This document shows, in pieces, positions 29,324 through 37,353 of a stretch of DNA of 64,000 nucleotides; within the stretch, counting starts at the first letter, position 1, and each line of letters opens with the position of its first letter. The notes under the pieces are model-generated. The model had not been told where the DNA came from and did no database searches. It was given only the letters and a program-made list of their open reading frames with translations. The DNA is taken from positions 3,286,001 through 3,350,000 of the forward strand of contig NZ_CP046128.1 in the NCBI RefSeq assembly GCF_038738535.1. The letters are read 5' to 3'. A program made the translations under genes and the position numbers. The stretch is from Bacillus pumilus (lineage in GTDB: Bacteria; Bacillota; Bacilli; Bacillales; Bacillaceae).

Positions 29324-29953
29324 TTGAAAAAAATTCTGATTTTATCTTTGATGTGTTTTTTGTTAATTCCAAGTTTTGCTTCGGCAAAATCAACGTCATC
29401 TGTAGACCAAGAAAAGGGATATCCTACTGCTAAAGAAATTGCAGAAATAAATGAAGCCCTTGATGAATTGGTCGTTGAAGCAAATAAAAAACTCGAAACT
29501 GGCCAAACTGAAATTTCTCTTAAAAAAGAAATTGGTAAAACTAATGAAACAGTATCATTGTTTTTCAAAAGTGAAAATGTTCTAAGTAATTCATTAGGTA
29601 TTCAACCTTATGATGCATCTTCAAGTAAAAGTAAGTATCCTTCAGGTAAAAAAATTTATAAAGCGTATGTAAAAAATACTGCTGGATTTGATTTTCAACA
29701 CAGACTAGCTGGTGAATTTCAATTTAAGGGTGGAAAAGTGACTGGAGCAACAACAGATGTTAATTTGACAGGAGCTATGTATAGTGAATCTCACAAGACT
29801 TGGATAGATAAACTTGATCCTAGTGTTTGGGTTGTACAAAGTCATGGTACATTTAAAGCTTTTAAATTTCTTTTTGAATACAATACTTATCTAACTGTTA
29901 AATTATTAGGCAGTGGGGATTACAGAATAGAAAGAGCAAGTATAGGTTTCTAA
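29324..29953 (+). CDS. Secreted protein of unknown function
   Basis: 209 aa with a clear Sec signal peptide (MKKILILSLMCFLLIPSFASA, cut after ASA at about residue 21). The mature part has a charged helical region (residues 30-75), a Ser/Lys-rich linker near 105, and a beta-rich C-terminal domain with alternating aromatic residues (FDFQHRLAGEFQFKGG, YLTVKLLGSGDYRIERASIGF). Start TTG, AAAGGGG 9 nt upstream. No family recognised. AT-rich; bounded by a palindromic operator and a terminator, so a single-gene unit. Confidence 0.72.
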   Translation: MKKILILSLMCFLLIPSFASAKSTSSVDQEKGYPTAKEIAEINEALDELVVEANKKLETGQTEISLKKEIGKTNETVSLFFKSENVLSNSLGIQPYDASSSKSKYPSGKKIYKAYVKNTAGFDFQHRLAGEFQFKGGKVTGATTDVNLTGAMYSESHKTWIDKLDPSVWVVQSHGTFKAFKFLFEYNTYLTVKLLGSGDYRIERASIGF

Positions 29954-29954
29954 A

Positions 29955-29998
29955 GAAGAAGGTTGAGGTTGAGTATTTTATGCTCAACCTTCTTGTTT
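29955..29998 (+). terminator. Terminator after the secreted protein gene
   Basis: AAGAAGGTTGAG pairs with CTCAACCTTCTT. An alternative inner stem GGTTGAG/CTCAACC can form because GGTTGAG is repeated in tandem. Confidence 0.75.
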
Positions 29999-30031
29999 AA
30001 AAACCTAAAATTTTAATTGGAGGGAGAATAT

Positions 30032-30217
30032 ATGGTAGTAGTAACATCACCCTTTATTTTTACTTTTTTAATAGTATTAATAATAGTATTAATTATTAAT
30101 CTTATATCTTGGACATATCTATCAAAAAGAAGCATCAATAAAAAGGAATGGAAATTGTTAGCGCTGTTAGTAGTAATTCAAAGTGTTGTAATAACTTTAT
30201 TGTTGAAGTGGTTTTAA
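30032..30217 (+). CDS. Small two-helix membrane protein
   Basis: 61 aa. The first helix (FIFTFLIVLIIVLIINLISW) and second helix (WKLLALLVVIQSVVITLLLKWF) are joined by a basic loop (SKRSINKKE), so both ends face out with the loop in the cytosol. RBS GGAGGG lies 7 nt before the ATG at 30032. No function recognised. Very AT-rich. It resembles the small membrane proteins common in Bacillus accessory islets. Confidence 0.55.
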   Translation: MVVVTSPFIFTFLIVLIIVLIINLISWTYLSKRSINKKEWKLLALLVVIQSVVITLLLKWF

Positions 30218-30259
30218 ATCCAGGGCATCAACAACATATTGAAAAGGTGTGATGATCTT

Positions 30260-30432
30260 ATGTTGACTGTAATATAGTATTGATGATGTTAACTGGTGTT
30301 TCTTATTTTGCTGTTTATATGCAAAAACGTAAGAATAATAAGGAAAAAGAGATGGGATATAAATTTGTTTTTCTCGTCGTTTTCTTTTTACTGTGTGTGC
30401 CATTTGTCAATATGGTCATCACTGGACAATAA
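30260..30432 (+). pseudogene. Frameshifted small membrane protein gene
   Basis: ATG at 30260 with AGGTG upstream reads five codons to a TAG at 30275. Moving to the next frame from GTA at 30277 gives an uninterrupted reading MMLTGVSYFAVYMQ...FLVVFFLLCVPFVNM with two hydrophobic helices, ending at 30432. One missing base near 30275 would restore MLTVI-LVLMMLTGVSY. A functional product of 49 aa from the ATG at 30283 is possible but has no RBS. Confidence 0.5.
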
Positions 30433-30434
30433 AG

Positions 30435-30458
30435 AACAGGCTGAAGAGCCTGTTTTTT
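30435..30458 (+). terminator. Terminator after the small membrane pseudogene
   Basis: ACAGGCT/AGCCTGT stem, GAAG loop, TTTTTT. Confidence 0.85.
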
Positions 30459-30582
30459 GTTTCTTAATATCCGTATAAAAATAAATCTCACTTTGTTGGG
30501 AAAAAGAAGATAGTTCGATATTGAAAAACATATAATTATTCATTAGGGTTCTTTTATCATTTCTTTCAAGGGGGCAAGACAA

Positions 30583-30829
30583 ATGTCTTTCTGGATACTG
30601 ACAACCATCCTTACAGTTATTATACTAGGTATTTCTTTAATCTTTTAAAAAAAGAAGTCTAGCAGTTTTAATGATGGTAAGTATCATCTTATTGCTCATA
30701 AGCTTTTTTGTGGGAGGATGGGAAGGTTTAGGGTTAGGAGCGATCAGCATTTCTTTGCTGATTGCGTCAGTTATCGCTTTAATTATTACAAGCATTTTGA
30801 GTTATTTTAGTGGTATGAAACAAAAATAA
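30583..30829 (+). pseudogene. Frameshifted YesK-like membrane protein gene
   Basis: ATG at 30583 (RBS AAGGGGG) encodes MSFWILTTILTVIILGISLIF and stops at TAA in a TTTTAAAAAAA run. The +1 frame from 30647 continues KKRSLAVLMMVSIILLLISFF-VGGWEGLGLGAISISLLIASVI to 30829. Joined, the two parts form a three-helix protein of about 80 aa with the FxGGWEGxGxG pattern of the YesK family as I recall it. One base removed in the homopolymer run restores the frame. Confidence 0.6.
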
Positions 30830-30854
30830 AGCTTATGCTTGTAAACATAAGCTT
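30829..30854. terminator. Hairpin between convergent broken genes
   Basis: Perfect 9-bp stem AAGCTTATG/CATAAGCTT with an 8-nt loop; T-rich on the minus side. Confidence 0.6.
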
Positions 30855-30859
30855 GTTGA

Positions 30860-31109
30860 TTATGCTTTTTTATAGCGATTATACATATACCGTATGATTT
30901 TTGTGATGACAGAGGTACACATGCATAGAAAGGTCATAGCCACTACCCAATACATATTCGACATGTCGAACCCGGTGTAGGCAAATATGAAAATGGTTGA
31001 TGTTATAAATGTGATAATTAGAACCACATAAAACCTTTCTAAAGATTAAATAGCCAATAATCCCCCAAGCCAAATACAATAATGGCAATGTGAATAAAAC
31101 AAGAGTCAT
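30860..31109 (-). pseudogene. Frameshifted membrane protein gene
   Basis: From ATG 31109 the frame gives MTLVLFTLPLLYLAWGIIGYLIF, then turns into a His-rich, non-hydrophobic stretch. In the neighbouring frame, from about 31040 down to a TAA at 30860, the sequence reads LERFYVVLIITFITSTIFIF then TGFDMSNMYWVVAMTFLCMC and a basic end YMYNRYKKA. One T missing in the run near 31042 would join them into a protein of about 83 aa with three helices. No clear RBS. Family unknown. Confidence 0.55.
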
Positions 31110-31154
31110 GGGTTGAAGATAATGTAAGTTAATTTACTCCATGCTCCTCGTCAG

Positions 31155-32270
31155 TTATTTTACAACTTCCAAGCTTGTCATTTCCCAATCTCTATCAGAT
31201 TTTAGAGATATCTCTTTAGAGTCTTTGCTTTCAATATTATATTCAATAATTCTGCCAATAACTCCATCCTTATCTCTATCAAACATTCTTACCAATGCAT
31301 AAATTTTGCCGTCTAAAATCTTGACTTCTTCTAAACGTTCGTCATCTGATTTAAAATTAAGTGGAATTTTTTCAGATGATATCTCTTTGAGGTCTTTGTT
31401 GAATGTCTTGACTTCTCCTTCATAGGAAACTATCGTGACTCTATCCTTGTCTACATTGATCTTGTAGATAATGAATCCTTTATCCATTACTATTTCTCTC
31501 TTCTTATCGAGAGTTTTTTTGTCGAGTACAACCAACATCGATTCTTTCTTACTGTCAACGCCATCGTTTACGGCAAGAATTAATTCTTCATTGTTTAATG
31601 ACTTCAAAGATTCATTATTGTCAGGAAAGAAGACTGAGTCGACGTCTAACTTTTTTCGTTTTTCTTTATGAGTTTTAGGGTCTATTGAAGACACTGTGAC
31701 ACTTTCATCATTACTGAGAATGGCATAGATTTTTTTGTCTTCAAATATAGCTGTTGTTAATTCTCCGTCTAATTCAACTTGATTTTTATCGTTGTCATCT
31801 TCATTCCAATATACTAATTCTCCTACTAAACCATCCTCTGTAAAGCCAACGTTAATGTCGTGTATAACATACCCATTAGAGTAGTTAATAAAGAATGCAC
31901 CCTCGTCATCTGTAGACTTTGAATGTGATTTTGTATTCAAAGGCTCTACCTTCCCAGTCTTCTTATTTAGAGATACATGATAATTAGACCTATTAGATGA
32001 AAAGTACATATTATTATCGCTCTGAGTAGATGAGGTAAATCCCACACAGTCTTTCATTATAATACTCGACAATTTCTTTCCTTCGTTGTTATAGTTGACC
32101 ACCTCGCATCCTCTATCCATTACCTGCGAATAAATGATAGCAAATTTACTATCTTTCATATTGCTCAATTCTCCCTTAGGAGAATCCCCCACAGCCTCCT
32201 CTTTCTTTGAACATGCTGTACATATTAATGCTATGGCGCAAGCTGATAAAAGTAACTTAAAGTATTTCAT
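31155..32270 (-). CDS. Putative lipoprotein with propeller-like repeats
   Basis: 371 aa. Signal peptide with a lipobox-like ICTAC ending at C20, so probably anchored to the outer face of the membrane. The mature part is hydrophilic with repeated strand-turn-strand units of about 45 residues (for example GKIYALVRMFDRDKDGVIGRI, ELTTAIFEDKKIYAILSND), suggesting a beta-propeller. GGAG lies 8 nt before the ATG. Function unknown. AT-rich like the rest of the islet; a terminator separates it from the broken gene upstream. Confidence 0.7.
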   Translation of the reverse strand: MKYFKLLLSACAIALICTACSKKEEAVGDSPKGELSNMKDSKFAIIYSQVMDRGCEVVNYNNEGKKLSSIIMKDCVGFTSSTQSDNNMYFSSNRSNYHVSLNKKTGKVEPLNTKSHSKSTDDEGAFFINYSNGYVIHDINVGFTEDGLVGELVYWNEDDNDKNQVELDGELTTAIFEDKKIYAILSNDESVTVSSIDPKTHKEKRKKLDVDSVFFPDNNESLKSLNNEELILAVNDGVDSKKESMLVVLDKKTLDKKREIVMDKGFIIYKINVDKDRVTIVSYEGEVKTFNKDLKEISSEKIPLNFKSDDERLEEVKILDGKIYALVRMFDRDKDGVIGRIIEYNIESKDSKEISLKSDRDWEMTSLEVVK

Positions 32271-32296
32271 TCAATCATCTCCTTTCAATTTTAAAC

Positions 32297-32330
32297 AAAC
32301 AAAGCAATCGGGGGAAATCCCCGACTGCTT
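32297..32330 (-). terminator. Minus-strand terminator upstream of the lipoprotein gene
   Basis: AAGCAGTCGGGG/CCCCGATTGCTT with one mismatch and a 5-nt loop, followed by TTTGTTTGTTT on the minus strand. Confidence 0.7.
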
Positions 32331-32336
32331 ATTAAC

Positions 32337-32882
32337 TTACTTTTTATGATAAAAGACCTCCGTGTTGTTAGAGCTAACTAATTCCATCGGTGACACAACT
32401 GAATCTTTTTTATTATTGTCAATATCATGACCTTGATTTTTCCAAGCCCACCAAGCTAATTGAGAGCAATAGAATTTTTTTGTAGTTTTCTTGTCAAAGA
32501 AGTTCAAATTGTATGGCTTCTTATCTTTAGCTTGTTTCTCGGCATACTTAGCTGCATTTACATATTTGGTATTATTAGACTTCTTCACCCATAGCCCATA
32601 TACCTTCTTTCTAGCACCCCATGTATTATTGTACTTTCTGACTCCATGCTGTTTAATTGGACTCCAAAGCTTATGCCAAGATTCTACTGTCTGTTTTTTT
32701 TCATTAGAGACAATTGCGGCATGTCCCAAGCCAATTACTTTATTTTTGTCTACTCGATCCAACATCTTGATGACTCGCTTGTAATAGCAACCTGTTTTCT
32801 CTACTTCTTCTCTTGAAACAACAATTACTAGGACTGGCTTCTTTTTGTCTTAGAAAACCAAGACAATGTCACCCTGTTGCAT
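32337..32882 (-). pseudogene. NlpC/P60-like (YiiX/YycO type) hydrolase gene with in-frame stop
   Basis: Minus-strand frame from ATG 32882 reads MQQGDIVLVF, meets TAA at 32852-32850, then continues in the same frame DKKKPVLVIVVSREEVEKTG...KMLDRVDKNKVIGLGHAAIVSNEKK to 32337. GDIVL, GHAAI(V) with its His, a following Glu and FYCSQLAWWAW with its Cys make the permuted papain-like fold complete apart from the stop. An internal ATG at 32765 could give a 142-aa fragment without the GDIVL strand. Confidence 0.65.
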
Positions 32883-33054
32883 CTATCCTATTAGTCTTTT
32901 TAGAATATGTCACTTGAAAGGTTTGGGTTTAACCTTCAATTCCCCGTTCCTTTTCCAACAATGGAACGCTGTAATTGTATTTCTTTCATTGGTCATGTAC
33001 AAACACTTCCTCTGCGCTTTTAAGGAAAATAGAGGTTTACTCACTGCACAAAAT

Positions 33055-33089
33055 AAAAAGAAGCAGGCTATCCCTTCCTGCTTCTTTTT
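33055..33089. terminator. Strong bidirectional terminator
   Basis: Perfect 13-bp stem AAAAAGAAGCAGG/CCTGCTTCTTTTT with a 9-nt loop. No intact gene adjoins it now; it may have served a lost gene. Confidence 0.85.
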
Positions 33090-33174
33090 CGCTCTTCTTT
33101 AGCTTTAGTAATAATATTTCAACAGGTTGATTTCTACCTATACAACCTCATGATTCATCTCTTTTTTCTTGTTT

Positions 33175-33346
33175 GACATTCCCTATTTTTAATCGGCACC
33201 TTCTCTATCAACCGTGCAGGCGGCTGAAGCTCCCTTATTTATAGCATTGCGCTGTTTCTGGATGCTTATCAACTGGAAAATTCAATTTCACATCATACTG
33301 ATCATCACTTGTAGAAGACGTAGACGTTTTCTCTACTTGTTGAGCA
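33175..33346 (-). pseudogene. NucA/NucB-type DNase remnant
   Basis: Directly after the sacA stop and in the same frame the minus strand reads QQVEKTSTSSTSDDQYDVKL-NFPVDKHPETAQ, the start of a NucB-like domain (B. subtilis has LYFPLSRYPETGSHI). After a shift and loss of about four codons another frame gives AINKGASAACTVDREGAD, matching AIAEGHPDICTIDRDGAD, then K-N-R-E-M-S only with further base changes. Signal peptide and C-terminal half are missing. Clearly non-functional. Confidence 0.65.
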
Positions 33347-33348
33347 GA

Positions 33349-34806
33349 TCAACGACCTGCTTCTCTTTGTAAATGCCATGTTTTCAGTTTCAGCTTTGTT
33401 TCATTTCTGCCACTGATCGAGATTGATTTATTTCCCGGGGAAGGAAAGTAACGTGCAGTAAATACTTCTCGGCCTCCGTTTACAAAAATCTCAATCGACG
33501 ATGCATCGATAAAGATGTGAAGATCGTGTAATTCCTCTATTGCTACTTCACGAACTTCTTTTGATCGATCTTCAAATCGATCTCGCTCTAATGTCAGTTT
33601 CCCTTCATCTTTATCATAAATAATACGGGCTGCCGCTCGAATACAGCATTCAAACCCTTTTTGTGTGTCAATTTGATCAATGAATACCTCTGCGCTTGTA
33701 ATATCATCTACAGGAATCGATTGGACGGAGCGTTTGATATGAAAAACATTCTCTTGTTCATTGGTTCTCATCGCCTGGAGTTCAGTGACTGGTTTTTGAA
33801 TCAGATGTCCGTTATCATCTAAACGCAGCTCTCTCGGGATCGTGAGGCAGTGTATCCATTGATACGAAATCGTTGGATGATGCTCTTCTCCTTGATCAGG
33901 CACCCCCATCCATCCGATTAAAAGACGTCTGCCTGATTCGTCTAGAAAGGTTTGCTGCGCATAGAAGTCAAAGCCGCGGTCCAGCTCCTCAAACGCTCCG
34001 TGCGTATATTGATAGGTATGATCATCCAATCTCCCAACAAAATAGCCTGATTGATGTGTATTATGATATTTTAAGCCATCCGGCTTGAGCCCTTGCGGCG
34101 ACACAATCAATACATCCCGGCCATCTAATTCAAATAGATCTGGACATTCCCACATATAACCGAAATCCTCTAATCCATTTTTTCCACTGCCAGCAATCAT
34201 GCCTTGAAACGTCCAATTGTCTAAAGTATCAGAGGTAAACAAGACGAGATTCCCTTTCAGGTCCAGGCTTTGTGCACCAAGAACCATGTACCACTGGCCA
34301 TTTCGCTTCCATACTTTCGGATCACGAAAATGGGCGGTGAATCCTTCTGGCAGCGTCGCCACGACACCTTTTTTCTGAAAATGAATGCCATCTTCTGAAA
34401 CAGCTAAACATTGATATGTCTCACGGTTTCCTTGTTCATCGCGAACGTTTCCAGTGTACATCACATACATCTGTCCATCGTCAATGACTGCGCTGCCAGA
34501 ATAACAGCCGTTTTGATCAAACCAATCACTTGGGGCAAGGGCGGCTTCCTCGTGCTGCCAATTCACTAGATCTGTCGATGTGTAATGGCCCCAAAATTTT
34601 GCGCCGTGTCCCGTTTTGAATGGCTGCCACTGATAAAAAACGTGGTAAACCCCTTTCCACTGAATCAACCCATTCGGGTCATTTAAAAGACCAACTGGCG
34701 GCATTAAATGAAAATGCTGACGGTACACATCTTTTTTCACCAAATGCTCATAGTTTCGAATACGGTCTGCTACCTTTTGACGAAGTGCTGCGTCAGTTGT
34801 TGTCAT
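33349..34806 (-). CDS. sacA: SacA, sucrose-6-phosphate hydrolase
   Basis: GH32 beta-fructosidase that splits imported sucrose-6-phosphate in the cytoplasm. It is 485 aa. The nucleophile motif is LLNDPNG with Asp, the transition-state Asp is in FRDPK, and the acid/base Glu is in WECPDLF; the C-terminal beta-sandwich contains DASSIEIFVNGG. Start ATG at 34806 after AAGGAG; the GTG at 34818 overlaps that RBS. Last gene of sacT-sacP-sacA here, since ywdA is displaced. Confidence 0.95.
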   Translation of the reverse strand: MTTTDAALRQKVADRIRNYEHLVKKDVYRQHFHLMPPVGLLNDPNGLIQWKGVYHVFYQWQPFKTGHGAKFWGHYTSTDLVNWQHEEAALAPSDWFDQNGCYSGSAVIDDGQMYVMYTGNVRDEQGNRETYQCLAVSEDGIHFQKKGVVATLPEGFTAHFRDPKVWKRNGQWYMVLGAQSLDLKGNLVLFTSDTLDNWTFQGMIAGSGKNGLEDFGYMWECPDLFELDGRDVLIVSPQGLKPDGLKYHNTHQSGYFVGRLDDHTYQYTHGAFEELDRGFDFYAQQTFLDESGRRLLIGWMGVPDQGEEHHPTISYQWIHCLTIPRELRLDDNGHLIQKPVTELQAMRTNEQENVFHIKRSVQSIPVDDITSAEVFIDQIDTQKGFECCIRAAARIIYDKDEGKLTLERDRFEDRSKEVREVAIEELHDLHIFIDASSIEIFVNGGREVFTARYFPSPGNKSISISGRNETKLKLKTWHLQREAGR

Positions 34807-34825
34807 GACTGTGACCACTCCTTGA

Positions 34826-36214
34826 TTATTTTTCTACTTCTTTTACTTTAAAGATGATGGTGAGAGTAAATGAAACAGCAACAGCGATTAACATACCAAT
34901 CACATAATTCACCACATTCTGCACACCGTATGGCGCGGCAATCGCAATCATCGGAATACCCGTTAAACCATAGGCGTTGGCTGCAACCTTCGTGAAGACA
35001 ACAAATGCCCCGCCTAATGCGCCTCCGATCATCGCGGCAATAAACGGCTTACGATAGCGGAGGTTGACACCGAATATGACAGGCTCGGTAATACCTAGGA
35101 AAGCTGAGAAAGCTGCAGGAAGTGCGATTTCTTTTGTTTTCGCGCGTTTCGCTAAGAAAAAGACAGCCAATCCCGCCCCGCCTTGAGCTACGTTGGACAT
35201 GGCCCAAATTGGCAGCAAATAGTTACGCCCAATATCATTCAGCAGTCCTGCTTCAATCGCATGGAAGCTATGATGAACCCCTGTAAGAACAATGAGAGAG
35301 TAGGCACCTCCGAAAATGAGTCCTGCTAAGAAGCCTGCATGATCATAAATAAATGTCAATGCATTCGAAATTCCAGTACCGAGCATTCTTCCAAGCGGTC
35401 CAACTGCAATAAACGTCACAAATCCAGTCACAATCACCGTCACAAACGGGGTCACAAGTAAATCAATACTGTTCGGAACCACTTTTCTTAAATTCTTTTC
35501 TACAATGCACATGATGTACACAGTCAATAATACTGGAATGACTGTTCCTTGGTAACCAAGAAGAGCAATATCAAAATTGAATAAATGCATATACTCTGGT
35601 TTCGCATCCGTCAGCCCCCACGGGTTGAGCAGGTTCGGGTGAATCATAATCCCCCCAATAACGGCTCCTAAATACGAATTTCCACCAAACTCTTTCGCTG
35701 CACTGACCCCAATTAAAATCGGCAAAATGATAAAGGCTGCACTTGAGAACATATCAAGCATTTGGAAGATCGCAGAGCTTGGGTCAGCCCATTTGAAGGC
35801 TTTCATCATGCCTAATAGGCCCATTAATAAACCGCTTGCAACAATTGCTGGAATGATCGGTACAAAAATATTTGATAACGTCTTTGCAAAACGTGCAAGT
35901 GGATTCATTTTTTGTTTCACTGCTTCATCATGGCTGACAGGCTTTTGTTTCTCGTCTCCTGTCTCAAGACCAGTCTCACGAGCAAATGGTTCATATACTT
36001 TGTTGACTGCCCCCGTTCCAAAAATGATTTGGAATTGTCCCGAGCTTGAGAAAGCCCCCTTCACCCCTTCAAGTTCCTCAATGGCTTCTTTGTCAATCAG
36101 TTCCTCATCTTTTATCACCAATCTGAGTCTTGTTGCACAATGCGTGGCACTGATGACATTTTCTTTGCCGCCTAATCGTTTTGTTAATTCTTTGGCTGCT
36201 TTTTGATAATCCAT
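34826..36214 (-). CDS. sacP: SacP, sucrose-specific PTS EIIBC
   Basis: Membrane permease that takes up sucrose as sucrose-6-phosphate. It is 462 aa. The EIIB domain is at 1-85 with phospho-cysteine in ISATHCATRLRLV (C26), then an EIIC domain with about ten helices (IPAIVASGLLMGLLG, VHHSFHAIEAGLLNDIG, GITEPVIFGVNLRYRKP). No EIIA domain; a general EIIA-Glc is presumably used. RBS AAAGGAGG. sacA starts 19 bp downstream. Confidence 0.95.
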   Translation of the reverse strand: MDYQKAAKELTKRLGGKENVISATHCATRLRLVIKDEELIDKEAIEELEGVKGAFSSSGQFQIIFGTGAVNKVYEPFARETGLETGDEKQKPVSHDEAVKQKMNPLARFAKTLSNIFVPIIPAIVASGLLMGLLGMMKAFKWADPSSAIFQMLDMFSSAAFIILPILIGVSAAKEFGGNSYLGAVIGGIMIHPNLLNPWGLTDAKPEYMHLFNFDIALLGYQGTVIPVLLTVYIMCIVEKNLRKVVPNSIDLLVTPFVTVIVTGFVTFIAVGPLGRMLGTGISNALTFIYDHAGFLAGLIFGGAYSLIVLTGVHHSFHAIEAGLLNDIGRNYLLPIWAMSNVAQGGAGLAVFFLAKRAKTKEIALPAAFSAFLGITEPVIFGVNLRYRKPFIAAMIGGALGGAFVVFTKVAANAYGLTGIPMIAIAAPYGVQNVVNYVIGMLIAVAVSFTLTIIFKVKEVEK

Positions 36215-36237
36215 GTTGTCTCCTCCTTTTTTAAAGC

Positions 36238-36330
36238 AAAAAAGACCTAAAATTCACCAACGATAAAAGGACATACACGTCCCCTCGTTACGCAAATTTT
36301 AGGTCTTGCCTGCCTGGCAGTCACAATCCC
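36238..36330 (-). promoter_or_regulatory. SacT-type RAT antiterminator and overlapping terminator of sacPA
   Basis: In the sacP leader on the minus strand, the ribonucleic antiterminator lies at 36330-36302 (begins GGGATTGTGACTGC, ends AGGCAAGACC). The terminator stem AAGACCTAAAATT / AATTTTAGGTCTT at 36307-36242, followed by T6, shares the AAGACC bases with it. This is the LicT/SacT/SacY mechanism: antiterminator protein stabilises the RAT and lets transcription into sacP when sucrose is present. Confidence 0.88.
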
Positions 36331-36344
36331 ACGATATCAAATTT

Positions 36345-36387
36345 TGATTACGCTTTCATCATAGTATAAGAGTGAGACGTGCGTCAA
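36345..36387 (-). promoter_or_regulatory. sacPA promoter with a perfect cre site
   Basis: Minus-strand TTGACG (36387-36382), 18-bp spacer, TATGAT (36363-36358). ATGAAAGCGTAATCA at 36359-36345 matches the CcpA cre consensus WTGNAANCGNWNNCW at every position and overlaps the -10/+1 region, so glucose repression is expected. Confidence 0.8.
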
Positions 36388-36467
36388 CCTCTTTTTTCGA
36401 ATCAATTGACCCATATACACTAATAAGAGTAGTGTGCATAAAAAAAGCATGCATGCAGGCACAACCA

Positions 36468-37301
36468 CTAAACCAATTCGGCATCCTGCAGACGCTGGAC
36501 ATGCAGCGTGATGTAGCCGATCTCCGATTCAGGGAGATGAAGTTCATATTCATTTTTTAACAAATCAGCGAGTCCACGTGCACACTGGTAAGCCAAATCA
36601 TACTTTGTTTGGATAAAACTCAGCATGTCATCGTCCATGATTTGAAATGCCTCATTTGATTCCAACCTGCCTAATGCATACCTCAAATGTGTCACAAGCC
36701 GCTGATAGGAAATACTATCCTCATCAATTGAATGCTGAAAATAGCTTTCTATATGCTCGATCATTTCTTTGATCATCGTTGTATATTTCACGGTCTTTTT
36801 CATAGACTCCGTATTCATTTTGGCCGTATGAATATGGAGTGCCACATACCCTGCCTCATCGTCCGGCAGTTCAACCCCAAGCCGATCCTTTACATAACGA
36901 ATGGCATACTTTCCAATATCATATTCCTGCTTATATAAGACTTTGATCTCACCAAGCAATTTATTATATAGCACAATGCCCTTTTGAATGCGCTCTATAG
37001 CAAAGGATAAATGGTCAGTCAGTGATATATGGATATGATCACTAAGCGGCATCATCAGTTTACCCTCTGCATAACTGATGATATGCTCTGCCACCTCAAT
37101 ATGCGCTTCGGGCAATGTCGCAAGAATTTGTTTGAATTTCTCATTTTCTTCACGCACAACAAAGATTTTCTCTATTTTTTGAACGGGAACGACGTCATTT
37201 TTCCCCTTCTGAAAAGCAATTCCAGGCCCCATCACAATTTTCTCCTGATCACCTTCCTTTACAACCACTGCATTGTTATTCAATATTTTATATATCTTCA
37301 A
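36468..37301 (-). CDS. sacT: SacT, BglG-family transcriptional antiterminator
   Basis: RNA-binding antiterminator acting on the sacPA leader. It is 277 aa: N-terminal CAT RNA-binding domain at 1-55 ([20 protein letters not shown]), then PRD1 (about 65-170; [16 protein letters not shown]) and PRD2 (about 171-277; [24 protein letters not shown]), whose histidines are phosphorylated by the PTS. Start TTG. About 250 bp of regulatory DNA separates it from sacP. Confidence 0.93.
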   Translation of the reverse strand: MKIYKILNNNAVVVKEGDQEKIVMGPGIAFQKGKNDVVPVQKIEKIFVVREENEKFKQILATLPEAHIEVAEHIISYAEGKLMMPLSDHIHISLTDHLSFAIERIQKGIVLYNKLLGEIKVLYKQEYDIGKYAIRYVKDRLGVELPDDEAGYVALHIHTAKMNTESMKKTVKYTTMIKEMIEHIESYFQHSIDEDSISYQRLVTHLRYALGRLESNEAFQIMDDDMLSFIQTKYDLAYQCARGLADLLKNEYELHLPESEIGYITLHVQRLQDAELV

Positions 37302-37353
37302 GGGGTATCCTCTCCCACCAGATAACGTTTCTTATGTGGGATTTTACCCTGTT

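Noticed and set aside
32866..33102. 78-aa plus-strand ORF
   Set aside because: Runs through the strong terminator at 33055-33089, lacks an RBS, and is rich in Cys/Phe as expected for non-coding frames.
26394..33352. Islet as a prophage or transposon
   Set aside because: No integrase, transposase, phage structural gene, tRNA attachment site or long inverted repeats were found; only the short direct repeat.
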